NCBI GenBank assembly: GCA_009746045.1
Contig: RPFO01001885.1
Location: forward strand, 1-64,000
Length of the DNA stretch: 64,000 bases
DNA from: Mesostigma viride
Lineage: Eukaryota; Streptophyta; Mesostigmatophyceae; Mesostigmatales; Mesostigmataceae
Direction of reading: 5' to 3'
The first letter of the stretch is position 1. The number at the start of each line of letters is the position of its first letter. The notes beneath the pieces were generated by a model. That model searched no databases, had not been told where the DNA came from, and saw only the letters and a list, made by a program, of their open reading frames with translations. The position numbers were made by a program, and so were the translations under genes. Positions 62,196 through 64,000 of this stretch are shown here, one piece after another.

Positions 62196-62759
62196 TCATA
62201 CACTGACACGGATACCATAGGGATTCATATTCTCAAATAGTAGCTGGTATTGTGGGCCAGCTGCATCCCTCAGCTTGGTTAAGGCATCTGCTGGTTTTTC
62301 TTCATCTTCCACATTATGCCAGCTGGAGAAGTAGGTTGCCTCCTGTTTGAGGATCACCCAATCCAGGTCAGTGTGGACAGCAGCAGAAACAGATTTCTTG
62401 GTTAGAAAACTGATCACAGAGTAGCTGTCAGTATAAAGATGTGAGATGACATTGCATGTGCTGCCTGCCTGGGTTTGTAACCAGGTGAGCATGTGCTGCA
62501 GGGAACGAGCATGCAATGCAGCAGACACCACAGCACGACATTCAGCTGAGTTGCTGCTGCCAGGTTTTCTGCGGTGTAGCCTGCTGTACCAGGAAGTGAG
62601 GGACATGTAATCTGACCTGTTGGTGAGAAAAAACAGCCCTGATTCCCGTGCCCCCATCTGATTGATTGTTCTGCTCTCCATGGAGCTGTCCATGACACTG
62701 TGGATATGTGGATGTCTTCCATCAGATTCAGGCCATGGAGGATGAGGGGGGGCAGTCAT
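62196..62759 (-). CDS. RNase H region of Copia-like element 3
   Basis: A minus-strand frame ends at a stop at 62196. It contains SWYSRLHRRKPGSSNSAECR, HLYTDSYSVISFL and EEKPADALTKL, equivalent to AECRAYAEA, CDNLHVVSF and VADALSK of the divergent Copia-like element at 10075-16280. It degrades RNA in RNA/DNA hybrids. It is separated from the RT frame by a stop and a frame change near 62,800, so this copy looks damaged or mis-sequenced. Confidence 0.75.
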   Translation of the reverse strand: MTAPPHPPWPESDGRHPHIHSVMDSSMESRTINQMGARESGLFFLTNRSDYMSLTSWYSRLHRRKPGSSNSAECRAVVSAALHARSLQHMLTWLQTQAGSTCNVISHLYTDSYSVISFLTKKSVSAAVHTDLDWVILKQEATYFSSWHNVEDEEKPADALTKLRDAAGPQYQLLFENMNPYGIRVSV

Positions 62760-62795
62760 GGATCAACTTTCTGATGTGACTGCATTTTATCTTGA

Positions 62796-64000
62796 CTAGA
62801 ACATCATGGGTGACCCTGCTGCATGATGACAGCTAAGGGAGCCCCACAGATGGCTGACCACCACCCCAGTTTGCCCTGAACAGTGGCACACATGTGTAAG
62901 GGGAGGCAGGTGTGATGCAGCAGATCTAGACAATCTTGAATATATTCTGCAGGAGGAGAGAGAGAGCAGACCCATTGATCTGGCTGCCTGTGGCAGCTGC
63001 AACATGATGCCACAGAACTGGATGGGTTTTGTGCTCAATTCCACCTGTTTGCCAATCTCATATGATTCCTGGACCTGCTGAATAAATTTTTCCACCTCAG
63101 CTCTAGGCCCACAAATGAGTTGGTCATCTCCATGCCACACAAAGAACAGCAGTCCAGAGGGGGTGGGTACAACAAAAAAGCATGGGTCCAGGTCATCATA
63201 CGTGGCCTTGAGCTTTTTGAATACTTCCTCTGCTGAGTCTCTGAAAATTTTTGGGGCACTGACAAGCCCTTCCACCCCAATGTTGATGATAAGGTGGGGC
63301 TCATCAATGTAAGGTTTCCACACAGCTGGGGTGTCTACCACGTACACCTTCCCTTTCCACACAGATTCAGCCTTTTCTGGGTCCCCCCTGAGGAAGGCCC
63401 TTTTAATATCAGTGGCTTTGCAGACATAGTCTTGGCCTGCATTGAGGTTGTGGAGGAATAGGGAGAGCATGATCCTGAGTGAGGTTTGTTGCAGCCCAGG
63501 TGTGTAGGTTTCCCCTTTTGGCAGTGTGGATGTCCCCTTTAATTCTGTGACACATGGTCTGGCATGGAAGATTGGGGAGCCCACTTTTTGTGGTTTTTGT
63601 TTGAGAACAAATTTTAATCTGAGCTTTTTGGCTCCCTCTGGCACGTCCCATGAAGGGGTGACAGGAGGTTTGTATTGAGGGTTTTTGGGGTTGGGCAGGA
63701 CCCATTCCTGCCTGGCTTGGTGGACAATGGCCATCAGCCACTTGGTAAACCCTTTTTGTGTTTTGCATTCTTGTATGACGTGGGAGTGATTTGGTGCATG
63801 GGGTGAGTGCATGGCTATGTCCCACTTACCCAGCCCAAAGGCTGAGGGATGGAGGAACTGGCTGTGCACTAACTTGTCCAGATCAGGGATCTCCCCTGGT
63901 GCATACTGAGTGTTGACTGCCTTGATGACAGCATCCATACCAGGGACAATACTGGAGAGAGGGATTTTAAAGTGGTCCAGAGGAACTGCACCCACCCCTG
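62796..64000 (-). CDS. Reverse transcriptase of Copia-like element 3 (partial)
   Basis: The frame enters from the window edge. It carries AKKLRLKFVLKQKPQKVGSP, the fingers/palm region CKATDIKRAFLRGDPEKAES and FFVWHGDDQLICG, the same HGDD variant as in the 10075-16280 element. The IN and PR parts would lie beyond 64000. Near 62,990 the reading shifts to another frame that continues PAEYIQDCLDLLHHTCLPLH and VQGKLGWWSAICGAPLAVI. It belongs to the same divergent lineage but is clearly a different family (low sequence identity). Confidence 0.8.
   Translation of the reverse strand, partial: GVGAVPLDHFKIPLSSIVPGMDAVIKAVNTQYAPGEIPDLDKLVHSQFLHPSAFGLGKWDIAMHSPHAPNHSHVIQECKTQKGFTKWLMAIVHQARQEWVLPNPKNPQYKPPVTPSWDVPEGAKKLRLKFVLKQKPQKVGSPIFHARPCVTELKGTSTLPKGETYTPGLQQTSLRIMLSLFLHNLNAGQDYVCKATDIKRAFLRGDPEKAESVWKGKVYVVDTPAVWKPYIDEPHLIINIGVEGLVSAPKIFRDSAEEVFKKLKATYDDLDPCFFVVPTPSGLLFFVWHGDDQLICGPRAEVEKFIQQVQESYEIGKQVELSTKPIQFCGIMLQLPQAARSMGLLSLSSCRIYSRLSRSAASHLPPLTHVCHCSGQTGVVVSHLWGSLSCHHAAGSPMMF

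Overview
This window is eukaryotic nuclear DNA dominated by transposable elements and very long simple repeats. Supporting signs are spliced genes with GT/AG introns, LTR retrotransposons with target-site duplications, a chromodomain chromovirus, and kilobase-scale tetranucleotide and hexanucleotide tracts. There is no prokaryotic operon, CRISPR array or rRNA. The mix (Copia, chromodomain Gypsy, a split-direct-repeat element like PAT/TOC, LINE fragments, algal-looking ORF1 protein) suggests a green alga or another protist. That lineage call is inference and only moderately likely.

Layout. 1-7154: a CCCT tract, a 184/185-bp satellite, then two convergent spliced genes: a plus-strand four-exon gene (1088-2970) and a minus-strand BAH-like gene (7154-4274) whose first intron holds about 1.36 kb of CCCA repeats. 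7155-10069: a LINE reverse-transcriptase remnant, a near-perfect hairpin MITE, a broken exon and an 800-bp GGTC/GGTT tract. 10075-16280: an intact-looking divergent Copia-like element (456-bp LTRs, TTAAA duplication) in which the protease-like domain lies between integrase and reverse transcriptase. 18361-37786: a nested stack. A chromodomain Gypsy element (CATAG duplication, minus strand) carries an extra 5' ORF with a viroplasmin/RNase H1-type domain and an extra 3' ORF. Its 5' LTR is split by a non-autonomous element with split direct repeats A1...B1A2...B2 and no target duplication. That element is itself split by a canonical Copia (CCATG duplication).

37787-46250: old LTR pieces, two more hairpin MITE copies, and two copies of a 1.7-kb inverted-terminal-repeat transposon (TIR CCCCTAAATGG; CTAA and TTAA flanks) in opposite orientation. 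46251-55050: a LINE ORF1-like pseudogene, a 15-bp minisatellite, a 173-bp satellite, an uncharacterised minus-strand gene with an Ala/Gly-rich region, and a 296-bp fold-back repeat that duplicates the start of another gene. 55668-57690: hexanucleotide arrays. 60184-64000: a second split-direct-repeat element interrupted by a third Copia-like element that runs off the window.

The LTRs, A repeats and target duplications are nearly identical between copies, so most insertions look young. Several pol and gag frames are broken by single missing bases, at least three of them in C or G runs, so some apparent pseudogenes may be sequence errors. The insertion order is readable: Gypsy, then split-repeat element, then Copia; hairpin MITE, then the CCCCTAAATGG element; split-repeat element 2, then Copia 3.
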